Of a DNA stretch of 64,000 nt, positions 35,696-43,879 are shown one piece after another. Each line of letters starts with the position of its first letter. Position 1 is the first letter of the stretch. The stretch is taken from assembly GCF_019931755.1 (NCBI RefSeq), contig NZ_CP082921.1, positions 62,001-126,000 on the forward strand, written 5' to 3'. Source of the stretch: Sutcliffiella horikoshii. GTDB taxonomy: Bacteria > Bacillota > Bacilli > Bacillales > Bacillaceae_I. The notes under the pieces are model-generated. The model did not search any database and had not been told where the DNA came from. It saw only the letters and a program-made list of their open reading frames with translations. A program made the position numbers and the translations under genes.

Positions 35696-36748
35696 ATGGA
35701 TAGAGAAAAGCTTAAAGATTTTCTAGAAGAAAAACTCCAAGATGATCCACTGTATAAAACTTTAGTCCGTATGGGATTAAAAGAACACATTTACCAGGGT
35801 TCATTATTTCAACAAGTACACTTAGAAAGTACTTACTCCACCCGTGAAGCTACTTTTCTATTAGATTTGGATGGAAGGGATTATCAAATAAGAAACTATA
35901 TCAAGCGAAATGATTTGCATGTATATCTGGATGTACCTAGAGTGGGGCATCAATTACGATTAGATATTCTTTCTTTGTTTAAATTCAAAATGATTTTTGT
36001 GTTAGTTGAACAAGGAGGTAAATCACCAATAGATATAGCAAGTATTGTAGGTACTAGGGTGGAATCATACAGTCCCCAACGAGCTGTAAACTCTAGTAAA
36101 AATACAATCAATTCTAGTAATCTACCATCGACTGAGAGTTCTTACACAGAAGAACTTGAAGATATGCAAGACAAGTTGGATAATCTACAAAATATGTTCC
36201 TCTTGAATCAGATAAATCAACAGAAGCGTGAGTGGCATGAAAAGATCGATGCAGCTGAAAAACAAAAAGTAGAGTGGGAAAGAGCAATATCTGACGTAAT
36301 AGAAAAGATAGAAATCATTGAGTGGACTAACAACCTTCAAAAACAAGCAGCTACTAACCCTAAAGTAACTAAAGAGCTCTTAAAAAAGATAGATAGTGAG
36401 CGTCCTAAAGAGAGTTTGTGGAGTAAGTTATTTGGAGTAAAAAGCATTCAAGTAGATCTTGAAACAATGTTTGAAGAGGTATCCAAAATGATAGAGGAAG
36501 AAGCCAGCTCATCTCCTGGTATTCCAGAAGAGTTGAGTGAAAAATATACTGCACTAAAAAATAAACGCTCAGAATTGGAAAAGAAGAAGGAAGAAGTATA
36601 TCTTGCCGTGCAAAAAGCAAAAGAACAGTATTTACCTATGATTAATCAGTTAGAAAAGAAGAGTAATGATATCCTTTCCCGATTAGATACTGAAGATCAA
36701 ACTTTCAAAGCTATGTTGGAAGTAAGTTCTGGGACAGAGGAAGAATAA
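35696..36748 (+). CDS. TubY-like HTH plus coiled-coil protein
   Basis: Start ATG 35696 (MDREKLKDF) behind AAGGGTGG. The N-terminal third contains a MerR-like helix-turn-helix pattern (TYSTREATFLLDLDGRDYQIRNYIKRNDLH). A Ser/Asn-rich linker follows near residues 125-150. The rest is highly charged helix with two coiled-coil stretches (ELEDMQDKLDNLQNMFLL; LKNKRSELEKKKEEVYLAVQKAKEQY). This order and the location just downstream of tubRZ recall TubY, which modulates TubZ filaments and tubRZ expression. Assignment is by architecture and context. Confidence 0.55.
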   Translation: MDREKLKDFLEEKLQDDPLYKTLVRMGLKEHIYQGSLFQQVHLESTYSTREATFLLDLDGRDYQIRNYIKRNDLHVYLDVPRVGHQLRLDILSLFKFKMIFVLVEQGGKSPIDIASIVGTRVESYSPQRAVNSSKNTINSSNLPSTESSYTEELEDMQDKLDNLQNMFLLNQINQQKREWHEKIDAAEKQKVEWERAISDVIEKIEIIEWTNNLQKQAATNPKVTKELLKKIDSERPKESLWSKLFGVKSIQVDLETMFEEVSKMIEEEASSSPGIPEELSEKYTALKNKRSELEKKKEEVYLAVQKAKEQYLPMINQLEKKSNDILSRLDTEDQTFKAMLEVSSGTEEE

Positions 36749-36751
36749 TTA

Positions 36752-36780
36752 TTTACATATTATATCTATTAAGTTATAAT
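36752..36780 (+). promoter_or_regulatory. promoter for the 35-aa membrane protein gene
   Basis: TTTACA (36752-36757), a 17-bp spacer and TATAAT (36775-36780), followed by GAGGTG before ATG 36809. Confidence 0.6.
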
Positions 36781-36808
36781 ATGGATATTAAACTAATGAG
36801 GTGATTGT

Positions 36809-36916
36809 ATGTTCCATTTACTATCAAAGGCTAATCAAGCCGTAGCTGACAAAGTTATGGTTGGTGTTTTAATTGCTGGTGTAGTTTTCGGACTCGCAGT
36901 CACTCTTATCAATTAG
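36809..36916 (+). CDS. 35-aa single-pass membrane peptide
   Basis: ATG 36809 behind GAGGTG, stop 36914-36916. Reads MFHLLSKANQAVADKVM, then one helix (VGVLIAGVVFGLAVTLI). It has its own promoter and terminator, so it is probably expressed. Size and shape resemble the mini-pilins at 16511-17421 and small T4SS or holin-like peptides; no firm family. Confidence 0.5.
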   Translation: MFHLLSKANQAVADKVMVGVLIAGVVFGLAVTLIN

Positions 36917-36946
36917 TTAGGCTTACTATACATCCATCCTATGACA

Positions 36947-36974
36947 GATCGTGGCAAACACGGTCTTTTTTTTT
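36947..36974 (+). terminator. terminator of the 35-aa peptide gene
   Basis: GATCGTG/CACGGTC stem with a GCAAA loop and a nine-base T-run. Confidence 0.75.
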
Positions 36975-37006
36975 GATTGCTATCAACCTATTATCCCTAC
37001 AGAAAT

Positions 37007-37049
37007 GCAAAAAGCCCTCGGTTACTAAGAACCGAGGGCTTTTCTTTTT
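37007..37049. terminator. bidirectional terminator
   Basis: AAAAGCCCTCGGTT/AACCGAGGGCTTTT perfect stem with an A-run on one side and a T-run on the other. Confidence 0.7.
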
Positions 37050-37223
37050 GGGATTATATAAGTGTTTTACGCTATTACGTAAAAAACTATTAGATTGTGT
37101 AATTAATATATCATCTTTAGCTGTTTTTATCAAGTTCGTAAACTTGTCAAATTTCGACTATTTTAAAAAATCTTATTTACAATCTATTTTTCATTATGCT
37201 AACATATAGGTGGGATTAGATAA

Positions 37224-37316
37224 GTGGCTAAATTTATAAATATATACTTTGTTAGAGAAGCTTTCTCTCCAGTAGGGGAGCAGTCTATCTATCCAAACTA
37301 CGGTTCAACAAAGTAA
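37224..37316 (+). CDS. possible 30-aa peptide
   Basis: GTG 37224 behind AGGTGGGA; reads (M)AKFINIYFVREAFSPVGE and ends YPNYGSTK. Followed six bases later by another short ORF. Coding status uncertain. Confidence 0.3.
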   Translation: MAKFINIYFVREAFSPVGEQSIYPNYGSTK

Positions 37317-37322
37317 ATATTT

Positions 37323-37520
37323 ATGATTTTAGACGCTATTTTTGTTATACCCAAATATAGAAACCATTTTATAAAAAAAGACAAAAAAAGAGAGCGCGAG
37401 CTTTTTAAGGAACAGGCGCTAGAAGCACCGTTACCAAAAACACACCTCACACTCAACAAACCAAAACGTTATTTAACTAAGAACATTATAACAACAAAGA
37501 CAAAAATACTCAATAAGTAA
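37323..37520 (+). CDS. possible 65-aa basic protein
   Basis: ATG 37323 lacks its own ribosome binding site but could be coupled to the preceding 30-aa ORF. Very Lys-rich (KKDKKRERELFKEQ). Composition could simply reflect AT-rich DNA. Confidence 0.25.
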   Translation: MILDAIFVIPKYRNHFIKKDKKRERELFKEQALEAPLPKTHLTLNKPKRYLTKNIITTKTKILNK

Positions 37521-37706
37521 GTTCTTACAAAAAAGATAAAGAGATAAAAAATATATAGTTGAGTGGTGTGTTTTTTGGTGACGACCTACCCTAATTTTGG
37601 ATCGGTCTGTCATTTTCAAAAAAATATGCCACTTTTTTATATTTTTATTGATATTTTAGGCTAGATCAGTAGAATGCTTCTTAGCTGCCTTTCTTTAGAA
37701 CGCTCG

Positions 37707-37740
37707 ACTTTCCATAAGTACGATTGTACCTATGGAAAGT
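37707..37740. promoter_or_regulatory. 34-bp palindrome upstream of the 539-aa gene
   Basis: ACTTTCCATA and TATGGAAAGT flank an inner GTAC-GATT-GTAC hairpin; the arms are perfect. It ends 28 bases before the GTG start. A candidate autoregulatory operator or origin cruciform. Confidence 0.6.
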
Positions 37741-37768
37741 GATGTTTTAAAAGAAGGGGGTAGCCAAG

Positions 37769-39388
37769 GTGACAAGTTTACAAAATGTAGATTCCATAAG
37801 TCAATATTTTTCTTTTGAAAAGTCTTTCGTGAAAGGCATTATTGTGCCTGTTGAGTTCATTTATCAACTAATGTCAGTAGAAAAACAATACAAACTTAAA
37901 GAAACCTTCACCTCTACGCTTTCATCAAGAGAGCGGCGCCTTCATCATGTTACTAAATCTGATATTATGACTGCCTTAAGTCTATTTGTTTCTTGTAATG
38001 CTTCAGGTGTTATATCAGAAGTAACTCCACACCGGCTATATAAAGAGAGAGTAGCTCATTTATTTCCTTTGTCATTTCAAGAGTTTTACACTTCATTAGA
38101 GAAGTTTAAACATCTATCTCTGATCAATGTAGATAGAAATGAATACACCAAACGTATATCTATTGCTATTAACCACTTCATAAACAAAGAGAAGTCTCTG
38201 GAAGGAAAGAAGCCGATTTTGCATAGGTATGTAGTCGTTCATCCAATTGTATTTAATCCAACGTTTATTAAGCTACCCGCAGCTGCCTGGAAGCTATATC
38301 TGGTCCAATTAAGCAGAAGTCATAAATCATATCGCACATATAACTTTGCAGAAGAAAAAGATGTTGCAGAAAAACCGATTTACCAATATTCACTCAAAAC
38401 ACTTTTATTAAAGCAACAAAACAGTGATGCAAAAAATGTCATTATGGAGCTAATTGATACTAAATTAGAGGGCCAAGCACTATTTGTGAGACCTTTATCC
38501 GCTCCCTTATTCGAAAGAAGAGGCAAAAGGTTTGAAAAGGCAAACCTTATGATAAACCCAGTGTTCATTCTTCATAAAGCACCTAAAGAAGAATATCGCT
38601 TTCCATTACACCCAGAAGAAACGTATCCTCGACAAGCTAGCTTTATTGAAAATGAATTTGCTAGAGAAGGTGTAGGAGAACTGACTAGCGGGACGTTGAA
38701 AGGGAAATACAAAGGCTCCTTATTCAAAAACCTTGTGTATATTCTTAAGGATCAATCAAGAAAAGCAATTAAACATGCTGTAAAGGAAATAGCTGAATTA
38801 TGGAAAGAGTCAAAGCAGCTACCGTATAATATTGAACAGTTTGTAGAGAAATCTATTCGCCATAAGAGGGAAATCGAATATAAGCGTATTTTAAGAGAAG
38901 AACAAATATACGACTATTTAGTGTATGGCTACAAACGTGGGTCAAAGCAAGAAGACCGGATTTTCACCTTCATTAATACCTTGAGCCATTTGAGTTTAAA
39001 AGAGTTTCGTGCTGTAAGTCGTATTGCTTATAAGAAGATGACTGCCATGTATGCTACTACTAAATCAGAACTTCGTTATAGAACTAACCCGGATCTAGAT
39101 CGTATTCCTGGTATAGAGTTAGTGCGACAAAGAGCAGAACAATTAAAGATTAGTACAAATGCTTATGAGGCACTTGAATACGAGCTAATCGGAAAAGTAT
39201 TGCCATATACGAAAGAGGATGAACTGCATACACTACCTATTATTATGATGAAAAAATTAGATTCACTAGAGCGGGAGAAGCATGTGTTTGTTAAAACACC
39301 TTTCGGATTTAAATTGGAGAATTTGTTACTGGAAGAATATAATAAAAATCGTTTCCGGTTAACTTCATCCAGCTTAATTAATGCGTAA
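37769..39388 (+). CDS. 539-aa basic protein, possible replication initiator
   Basis: Start GTG 37769 behind AAGGGGG. The protein is soluble and basic. Its central part (about residues 130-260) looks like a winged-helix block with VVVHPIVFNPTFIKLPAAAWKLYLVQLSR, followed by long helices (AVKEIAELWKESKQL; HKREIEYKRILREEQIYDYLVYGYKRGSKQ). I do not recognise the family. Its size, charge, isolated transcription, upstream palindrome and proximity to tubRZ are compatible with a plasmid initiator, but no motif proves it. Confidence 0.5.
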   Translation: MTSLQNVDSISQYFSFEKSFVKGIIVPVEFIYQLMSVEKQYKLKETFTSTLSSRERRLHHVTKSDIMTALSLFVSCNASGVISEVTPHRLYKERVAHLFPLSFQEFYTSLEKFKHLSLINVDRNEYTKRISIAINHFINKEKSLEGKKPILHRYVVVHPIVFNPTFIKLPAAAWKLYLVQLSRSHKSYRTYNFAEEKDVAEKPIYQYSLKTLLLKQQNSDAKNVIMELIDTKLEGQALFVRPLSAPLFERRGKRFEKANLMINPVFILHKAPKEEYRFPLHPEETYPRQASFIENEFAREGVGELTSGTLKGKYKGSLFKNLVYILKDQSRKAIKHAVKEIAELWKESKQLPYNIEQFVEKSIRHKREIEYKRILREEQIYDYLVYGYKRGSKQEDRIFTFINTLSHLSLKEFRAVSRIAYKKMTAMYATTKSELRYRTNPDLDRIPGIELVRQRAEQLKISTNAYEALEYELIGKVLPYTKEDELHTLPIIMMKKLDSLEREKHVFVKTPFGFKLENLLLEEYNKNRFRLTSSSLINA

Positions 39389-39412
39389 TTTCAAAAAAAA
39401 AGGGGATTCGTT

Positions 39413-39505
39413 ATGTCTTTCCTTTTTACCTCTATTCGTAAAAATACAAAGATTTTTATGTTAAGTATGTGGATTTTGTTAGTACCGTTTATAAAATGTG
39501 AATGA
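39413..39505 (+). CDS. possible 30-aa hydrophobic peptide
   Basis: ATG 39413 behind AGGGGA; reads MSFLFTSIRKNTKIFMLSMWIL and ends FIKCE. A basic N-terminus plus one helix, like a tiny membrane or exported peptide. Low confidence. Confidence 0.3.
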   Translation: MSFLFTSIRKNTKIFMLSMWILLVPFIKCE

Positions 39506-39805
39506 AATGCTCATTAGGACAGTATCAACTTCTATATCCAGGCGTAAATTTAGAAAAAATGTCTACTGGTTACATTTGTAACAAAGAAATGGTGTCTTTA
39601 TTGCCATTGGGCTATTTGTACTATAAAATAATGGAAATAACATATTTTCAATTCGTTATTTTTACGAATATAGCAACTTAATAACTACTCTACCAAAGGT
39701 TCATAAACTCTTATAGATAGTCTTCTTTTAATAGTTTTTATTTTTGAAGTAGTAATTTCAAATAATATAAGTAAAAGGCATCGCCACAAATTGGGGGGGA
39801 GATTT
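39506..39805. other. AT-rich gap upstream of the recombinase
   Basis: No ORF. It contains short inverted repeats (GTTAC/GTAAC near 39573; ATTCGT/ACGAAT near 39653) and TATAAA-like boxes, presumably the promoter of the recombinase gene. Confidence 0.35.
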
Positions 39806-40663
39806 ATGAGCTATGGATTTAAACAGTATTTAGTAGATGAAGGATATAAAGAAAAAACCATAACTACGTATCTTACTTGTGTAGAGTGGTTTTTCGCATA
39901 CCTGAACTCAACACATAAAAAACAGCCGGAACTCCATGAAATCAATCCCTCAGATATAAAGGGGTTTATGGCTTCAAAATTGGATGATGGAAATAGCATA
40001 CACAGTATTAACAAACACATCGCTGTGCTTAAAACATTTTTTGACTACCTTTGGAGAATTAATAAGGTTTCAATTGATCCCGCTGTTAAAATACAAAGAA
40101 TGAAAGTCCTAGATGCTGGACCAAACGATATTTCATATAAGCAATTACTCAATTTAAAACCAAAAATATTAGGGGACTCTCGGTATAATTTAATTACTAA
40201 GTCTATATATATATTGGCTCTTAAAGGATTAAGATTTTCAGAATTTCACTTTCGTAAGTGTGACGTATCCATAGATAATCAAGGTGTCGTTTTAATTAGT
40301 ATCAACACTAGAAAAAACAAAAGAAGAGTTGTTAAACTCAAGGATGCTGATGCAAGTGTATTTGAATCTTTTTATATAGATACACAGTTCAACCCTGGAG
40401 ACTACGTATTTACAACGAAAAGACAACATACCAATGAATATGTCCCCATTGAAATAGACAGCTTATATACGTATTTAAAATACATCAGAGACGATTATTC
40501 TTTGCCTAAAAGATTTAAGCTAGATGATATAAGGATAGCTTATGTACATTACCTAAGGAGTTCAAGGCACTATGTAATTGACCAAATAGCTGAAAATTTA
40601 GGTATTGAAATAGTTAGAGCTGCCGAATTAAGTAAATTAGCAATTGAAAGATATAATTCTTGA
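39806..40663 (+). CDS. tyrosine recombinase-like protein with an altered active site
   Basis: Start ATG 39806 behind GGGGGGAGA; 285 residues. The N-terminal SAM-like core-binding domain is clear (FKQYLVDEGYKEKTITTYLTCVEWFFAYLN). The catalytic domain has LKGLRFSEF (box I Arg) near residue 145 but later reads KLDDIRIAYVHYLRSS where HxLRH is expected, and LGIEIVRA where LGH is expected; the C-terminal RYNS may carry the Tyr. Loss of both His residues suggests altered chemistry or a structural role. It could resolve plasmid multimers or act at a transfer origin as TcpM does in clostridial plasmids; both are inference. Confidence 0.7.
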   Translation: MSYGFKQYLVDEGYKEKTITTYLTCVEWFFAYLNSTHKKQPELHEINPSDIKGFMASKLDDGNSIHSINKHIAVLKTFFDYLWRINKVSIDPAVKIQRMKVLDAGPNDISYKQLLNLKPKILGDSRYNLITKSIYILALKGLRFSEFHFRKCDVSIDNQGVVLISINTRKNKRRVVKLKDADASVFESFYIDTQFNPGDYVFTTKRQHTNEYVPIEIDSLYTYLKYIRDDYSLPKRFKLDDIRIAYVHYLRSSRHYVIDQIAENLGIEIVRAAELSKLAIERYNS

Positions 40664-40785
40664 TAGTATAATTTAGTAGAATTTAATATATATGGGATGC
40701 CCCACTAGTAATGCAAAGGATCTGTTCATATACAGAGAATCTTTGTTTTATTGGTGGGTCTTTTTGTTTAGGAGGGGAGTAAAGA
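40644..40785 (+). promoter_or_regulatory. family-A leader A4 with consensus promoter
   Basis: TTGAAA (40644-40649), 17-bp spacer, TATAAT (40667-40672), overlapping the end of the recombinase gene; the start point would be near 40679. Then TGGGATGCCCCAC (40693-40705), the terminator, and GGAGGGGAG before TTG 40786. Confidence 0.75.
40700..40766 (+). terminator. leader terminator (attenuator) of A4
   Basis: CCCAC/GTGGG outer stem with an inner CAAAGGATCTGT/ACAGAGAATCTTTG stem, followed by TCTTTTTG. Confidence 0.8.
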
Positions 40786-41385
40786 TTGAATCCAGCTCGT
40801 TCAATCGAAAAGTTAACCGTAGCAGCACTAATAGGAGGAGGAGAGCTTTATAAATACAAGCTAGAGAGAGAAAGTATAAAGTTTTCATATCACTCATCTA
40901 AAGAACAATACTTAAGGCAATTAATTTCTATAAATAATCTATACTCATATGTAAAACTAAATGTAAAAAATAGAGAATGTCTGATATCGACAAATAAGTA
41001 CAATAAACACATTATATTAAGCTGGAAAGAAAACAATGAAAGCTTTGTAAATAGTAACATCACTCAAGATATTTTATATCTCTTTATCATCTTGTTTGGT
41101 AAAAGACAAATAGAAGGAATATTAATTAATTGCCAAGAGAGTATGGTAGCTAACCGCTCCATAGGCTATTTTACTCAAATGTTATTAGGTGTATTGGCCA
41201 TTCCAAATACTAAAAACCTCAAAATACTTGATGTGCCCAATTTAGTATTAAGTGCGATAAAAAAAGAAATTGGCTTGACAGAGTGTGTGGAAATAGCAAA
41301 CTTTTTGAATGAAAATGAGAAAAAGCAATTAACTAAGGCTATAAATGGTATAGAAAGGCAGTTGAGATCTTATGAGATGGCCTAA
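40786..41385 (+). CDS. 199-aa hypothetical protein
   Basis: TTG start at 40786 behind GGAGGGGAG. Mixed alpha/beta with LTVAALIGGGELYKYKL at the N-terminus, a hydrophobic DILYLFIILFGKRQIEGILI stretch near 105-125 that is more likely core than membrane, and a helical end. First gene of a three-gene operon whose second member is a lipoprotein. No family recognised. Confidence 0.6.
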   Translation: MNPARSIEKLTVAALIGGGELYKYKLERESIKFSYHSSKEQYLRQLISINNLYSYVKLNVKNRECLISTNKYNKHIILSWKENNESFVNSNITQDILYLFIILFGKRQIEGILINCQESMVANRSIGYFTQMLLGVLAIPNTKNLKILDVPNLVLSAIKKEIGLTECVEIANFLNENEKKQLTKAINGIERQLRSYEMA

Positions 41386-42130
41386 TATTTTTATATGCTC
41401 CTTGATTAGCATTGCCTTGGTAGGCTGTAACAACAAAGGATTAACTTCTGAGATTGATAGGGTTGAATCCTTAAAAAAAGAGCTAGAAAAAGAAGTTCAG
41501 GAGCTAGAAGAAGTAAAAGAAGAAAGAATGGAAGCATATAAAGAAATGGAACGCCCTGTAGAAGAGATAATTGACAATATGGATAAAGAAAATATGAGAG
41601 TTGTAGAATCCAAAGAAGTAAAAAATCTGATTATGAACAAAGATAAATTTACAAGTGAATCTGAATTTTCTAAAGTGGTGGCCTATGCAACTTACAATTT
41701 CTTCACAATGAATTGGACCGCGGTAGAGTATTATGAATTCCTTGATAAGCATAGTACTTCTAATTTCAAACAAAATGTATTAGGAAATAAGGAACAAGCA
41801 GTACAGATGTTTAACAATGTACAGGGTATCCTTAAAGAACGAAAAGAGCTAATCCCTATTGATTACGAGATAACAGAAGTGATACTGAGCAAAAGTGGAA
41901 GGAGCGGCTATTTCTATCGAAAGGATACAACAACCAAAGGAGACGATGCATACTACATCATATCTATTATTCATGAAGAAGGTGCTTGGAAATTTGATGA
42001 TGAAAAACCATCCGTTCCCTATGAAAAAATAGATGACAATATTAGAGAAGAAGATGAAAATTCAACAGATACAAGTGAAACATCCACAGAAACGGAGGAA
42101 GAGGTAAACAATGATAACTCAGAAGAGTAA
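41372..42130 (+). CDS. 252-aa lipoprotein with coiled coil
   Basis: The signal sequence IFICSLISIALVGC carries a lipobox (ALVGC). A coiled coil follows (DRVESLKKELEKEVQELEEVKEERMEAYKEM), then a folded domain with YATYNFFTMNWTAVEYYEFLDKH and IISIIHEEGAWKFDDEKPS (an NTF2-like pattern), and an acidic Glu/Thr tail. It overlaps the preceding gene by 14 bp. Lipoproteins of this shape occur in Gram-positive transfer regions; the exact role is unknown. Confidence 0.7.
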   Translation: MRWPNIFICSLISIALVGCNNKGLTSEIDRVESLKKELEKEVQELEEVKEERMEAYKEMERPVEEIIDNMDKENMRVVESKEVKNLIMNKDKFTSESEFSKVVAYATYNFFTMNWTAVEYYEFLDKHSTSNFKQNVLGNKEQAVQMFNNVQGILKERKELIPIDYEITEVILSKSGRSGYFYRKDTTTKGDDAYYIISIIHEEGAWKFDDEKPSVPYEKIDDNIREEDENSTDTSETSTETEEEVNNDNSEE

Positions 42131-42977
42131 AAACATCACCACAATCGCATCAGAAATTTTACAATCGCATTTTGAAACAAGCCAAGAGTTTAGAAATGAG
42201 TTTTCGGGTTATATTCACTTTTATGCGCAAAAGTTCACTCATCTATTATCAGAAGAACAGTATGAAGAATTTGAAAGAATATTTGAAGAGGTCTGTAAAA
42301 GTCAATATTTTCAAGGTTATTACTTAATGCTTGAAATCCTTAAAGATGAGGATACACACCTTACTAATGAATTTATTGAGCAGCCAATCGGTTTCTTGAC
42401 AGATGAAGTTCCTAATATGCTGAGAAAGGCGTATCAAGAGACAATAAAAGAGATTATTAGAACCGCTCCTACTCAAAAGTTCGTGATGTGGATGATCACT
42501 AACTTTGAAGATATATTTGACTTAGTGAACCAAGTTATTCTTGATATTACTTGTCTGGGATCGCGAAAAGCCTTACTAGATGAAAGGAACAGCAGAGGAG
42601 TAAAAGAAATAGAAGAAAACAAATCACTTCTTGGAAATGGATATGATTACAATTTTATTTCTCCGCAAGCATATATAAAAATACAGACGGTAACAAGCAA
42701 GGTGGAAACATGGGATATACATTGGTGGTCAACAATAAAAGATGGCCAGGAGAGAATAGGGGATATTACAGTCATAGTCATTGAGACCCCTAATGAAGAA
42801 GTGAATGGTTTCATTCTTAATATCCAAATTTTAAATGTCATGGCTGAACACGAAATAACTGCTTTTTCTCAAAAAATTGCCACACGTTTTTCAAATAGAA
42901 ACAGTATTGAGTTATCAAACATTCTAGTGAATGTAGCAGTAGTAGAGGAATTTTATCAATTAGTTCCTCAAACATAA
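42111..42977 (+). CDS. 288-aa hypothetical protein
   Basis: It starts inside the lipoprotein gene behind AGAGGT and is translationally coupled to it. The sequence is acidic and helical in the first half (FETSQEFRNEFSGYIHFYAQKF), and beta-rich later (DIHWWSTIKDGQERIGDITVIVIETPNEEVNGFILNIQIL). No signal peptide or membrane helix, so probably cytoplasmic. Family not recognised. Confidence 0.6.
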   Translation: MITQKSKNITTIASEILQSHFETSQEFRNEFSGYIHFYAQKFTHLLSEEQYEEFERIFEEVCKSQYFQGYYLMLEILKDEDTHLTNEFIEQPIGFLTDEVPNMLRKAYQETIKEIIRTAPTQKFVMWMITNFEDIFDLVNQVILDITCLGSRKALLDERNSRGVKEIEENKSLLGNGYDYNFISPQAYIKIQTVTSKVETWDIHWWSTIKDGQERIGDITVIVIETPNEEVNGFILNIQILNVMAEHEITAFSQKIATRFSNRNSIELSNILVNVAVVEEFYQLVPQT

Positions 42978-43016
42978 GAAAAATACCCCTTCTAAACTAT
43001 AGAGGGGGTATTTTCG
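42978..43016. terminator. bidirectional terminator between convergent operons
   Basis: AAAATACCCCTTCT/AGAGGGGGTATTTT stem with A and T tails; overlaps the last codons of the E1-like gene. Confidence 0.75.
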
Positions 43017-43879
43017 TTAATAGGTTCACTTTTCATATATCCCTTTTGAGCATGAAATACTGTTAAACTTTTTGATATTGTCCCACATTCAAATAGTTCA
43101 GAAAGATAGGAACATAATGCTAATGCGGCCATTTTATTAGTTTGTAATCTCTGAGGATCTGACGCACTTAATTCTTCACAACTTAGCTGGGAAGGTTTAA
43201 TTTCATCATCATCCAACATGATTTCAGGGAATCTTGAAGCAACAGGTTCTAAGATGGTTTTCCCATTCCATTTCAAACCTGCACACACTTGACCGGTCCA
43301 ACCACTGAAATTATAATCTTTTAGTTCATCAGCAGTCCATTGATGTTTAGGTCTGTTTGGGTAGTCACTAGGTACTGTGGTACTCTCATTTCCAGAGTCT
43401 AAATACAAAAGATTTGGCACGGTTTCAAACAGTTCATGAAAAACCCTTCGAGTATAGTTATTATCTACACATCCTATAAGGATAGGGAGCACAACATCAA
43501 CACTACCAGAATAAGTATCATAATCAATACTAAAAAGCTTCCTCAGTGTATTCACATCTTCAACATAGCTCTCTGTAAAGGAATGAACAGGTATTCCATA
43601 TGCTTGACTGTATCTACCAGCTAATATTTCTGCTTTCTTTTTTCCGATATTACTTTCTACAAATAGTTGGTTATTAATATTCTTTTTCTCTATGGTATCA
43701 AAATCTGCTAAACAAAAATAACTCTTTTTGCCAAACATCATTAGCATTTGAGCTAGCTGTTGAGCAACATTTGAGCCTGTACCTCCCACTCCCACCAAGC
43801 ATATTACAGGGTATAATCTTTTTGTCTGAGGCGGGTAATAGTTATAGTCTGGGCTTAACAAATTTAGTACCTTAGACAT
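42992..43879 (-). CDS. PRTRC-type ThiF/E1-like ubiquitin-activating family protein
   Basis: Start ATG 43879 (MSKVLNLLS) behind GAGGTGTG. The 295-residue protein has the E1/ThiF nucleotide-binding motif VGVGGTGSNVAQQ near residues 29-41 and the ADFDTIEKKNINNQLF region near 60-75. IGCVDNNYTRR lies near 140. These features match the ThiF-family member of PRTRC plasmid systems, which would adenylate the C-terminus of a ubiquitin-like protein. It overlaps the JAMM gene by 8 bp and is last in the operon with the E2- and JAMM-like genes. The thioester cysteine is not certain (candidates in GQVCAGLKW or LSCEEL). Confidence 0.8.
   Translation of the reverse strand: MSKVLNLLSPDYNYYPPQTKRLYPVICLVGVGGTGSNVAQQLAQMLMMFGKKSYFCLADFDTIEKKNINNQLFVESNIGKKKAEILAGRYSQAYGIPVHSFTESYVEDVNTLRKLFSIDYDTYSGSVDVVLPILIGCVDNNYTRRVFHELFETVPNLLYLDSGNESTTVPSDYPNRPKHQWTADELKDYNFSGWTGQVCAGLKWNGKTILEPVASRFPEIMLDDDEIKPSQLSCEELSASDPQRLQTNKMAALALCSYLSELFECGTISKSLTVFHAQKGYMKSEPINENTPSIV

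Larger units (their letters stand above)
37050..37768. other. intergenic region upstream of the 539-aa gene
   Basis: AT-rich. It contains the possible small ORFs at 37224 and 37323 and a 34-bp palindrome at 37707-37740. No other feature was recognised. It could hold an origin or control region for the downstream gene. Confidence 0.4.

Noticed and set aside
42978..43016. Possible attenuator between the convergent operons
   Set aside because: It lies at the 3' ends of both operons and has T-runs on both sides, so it is an ordinary bidirectional terminator.
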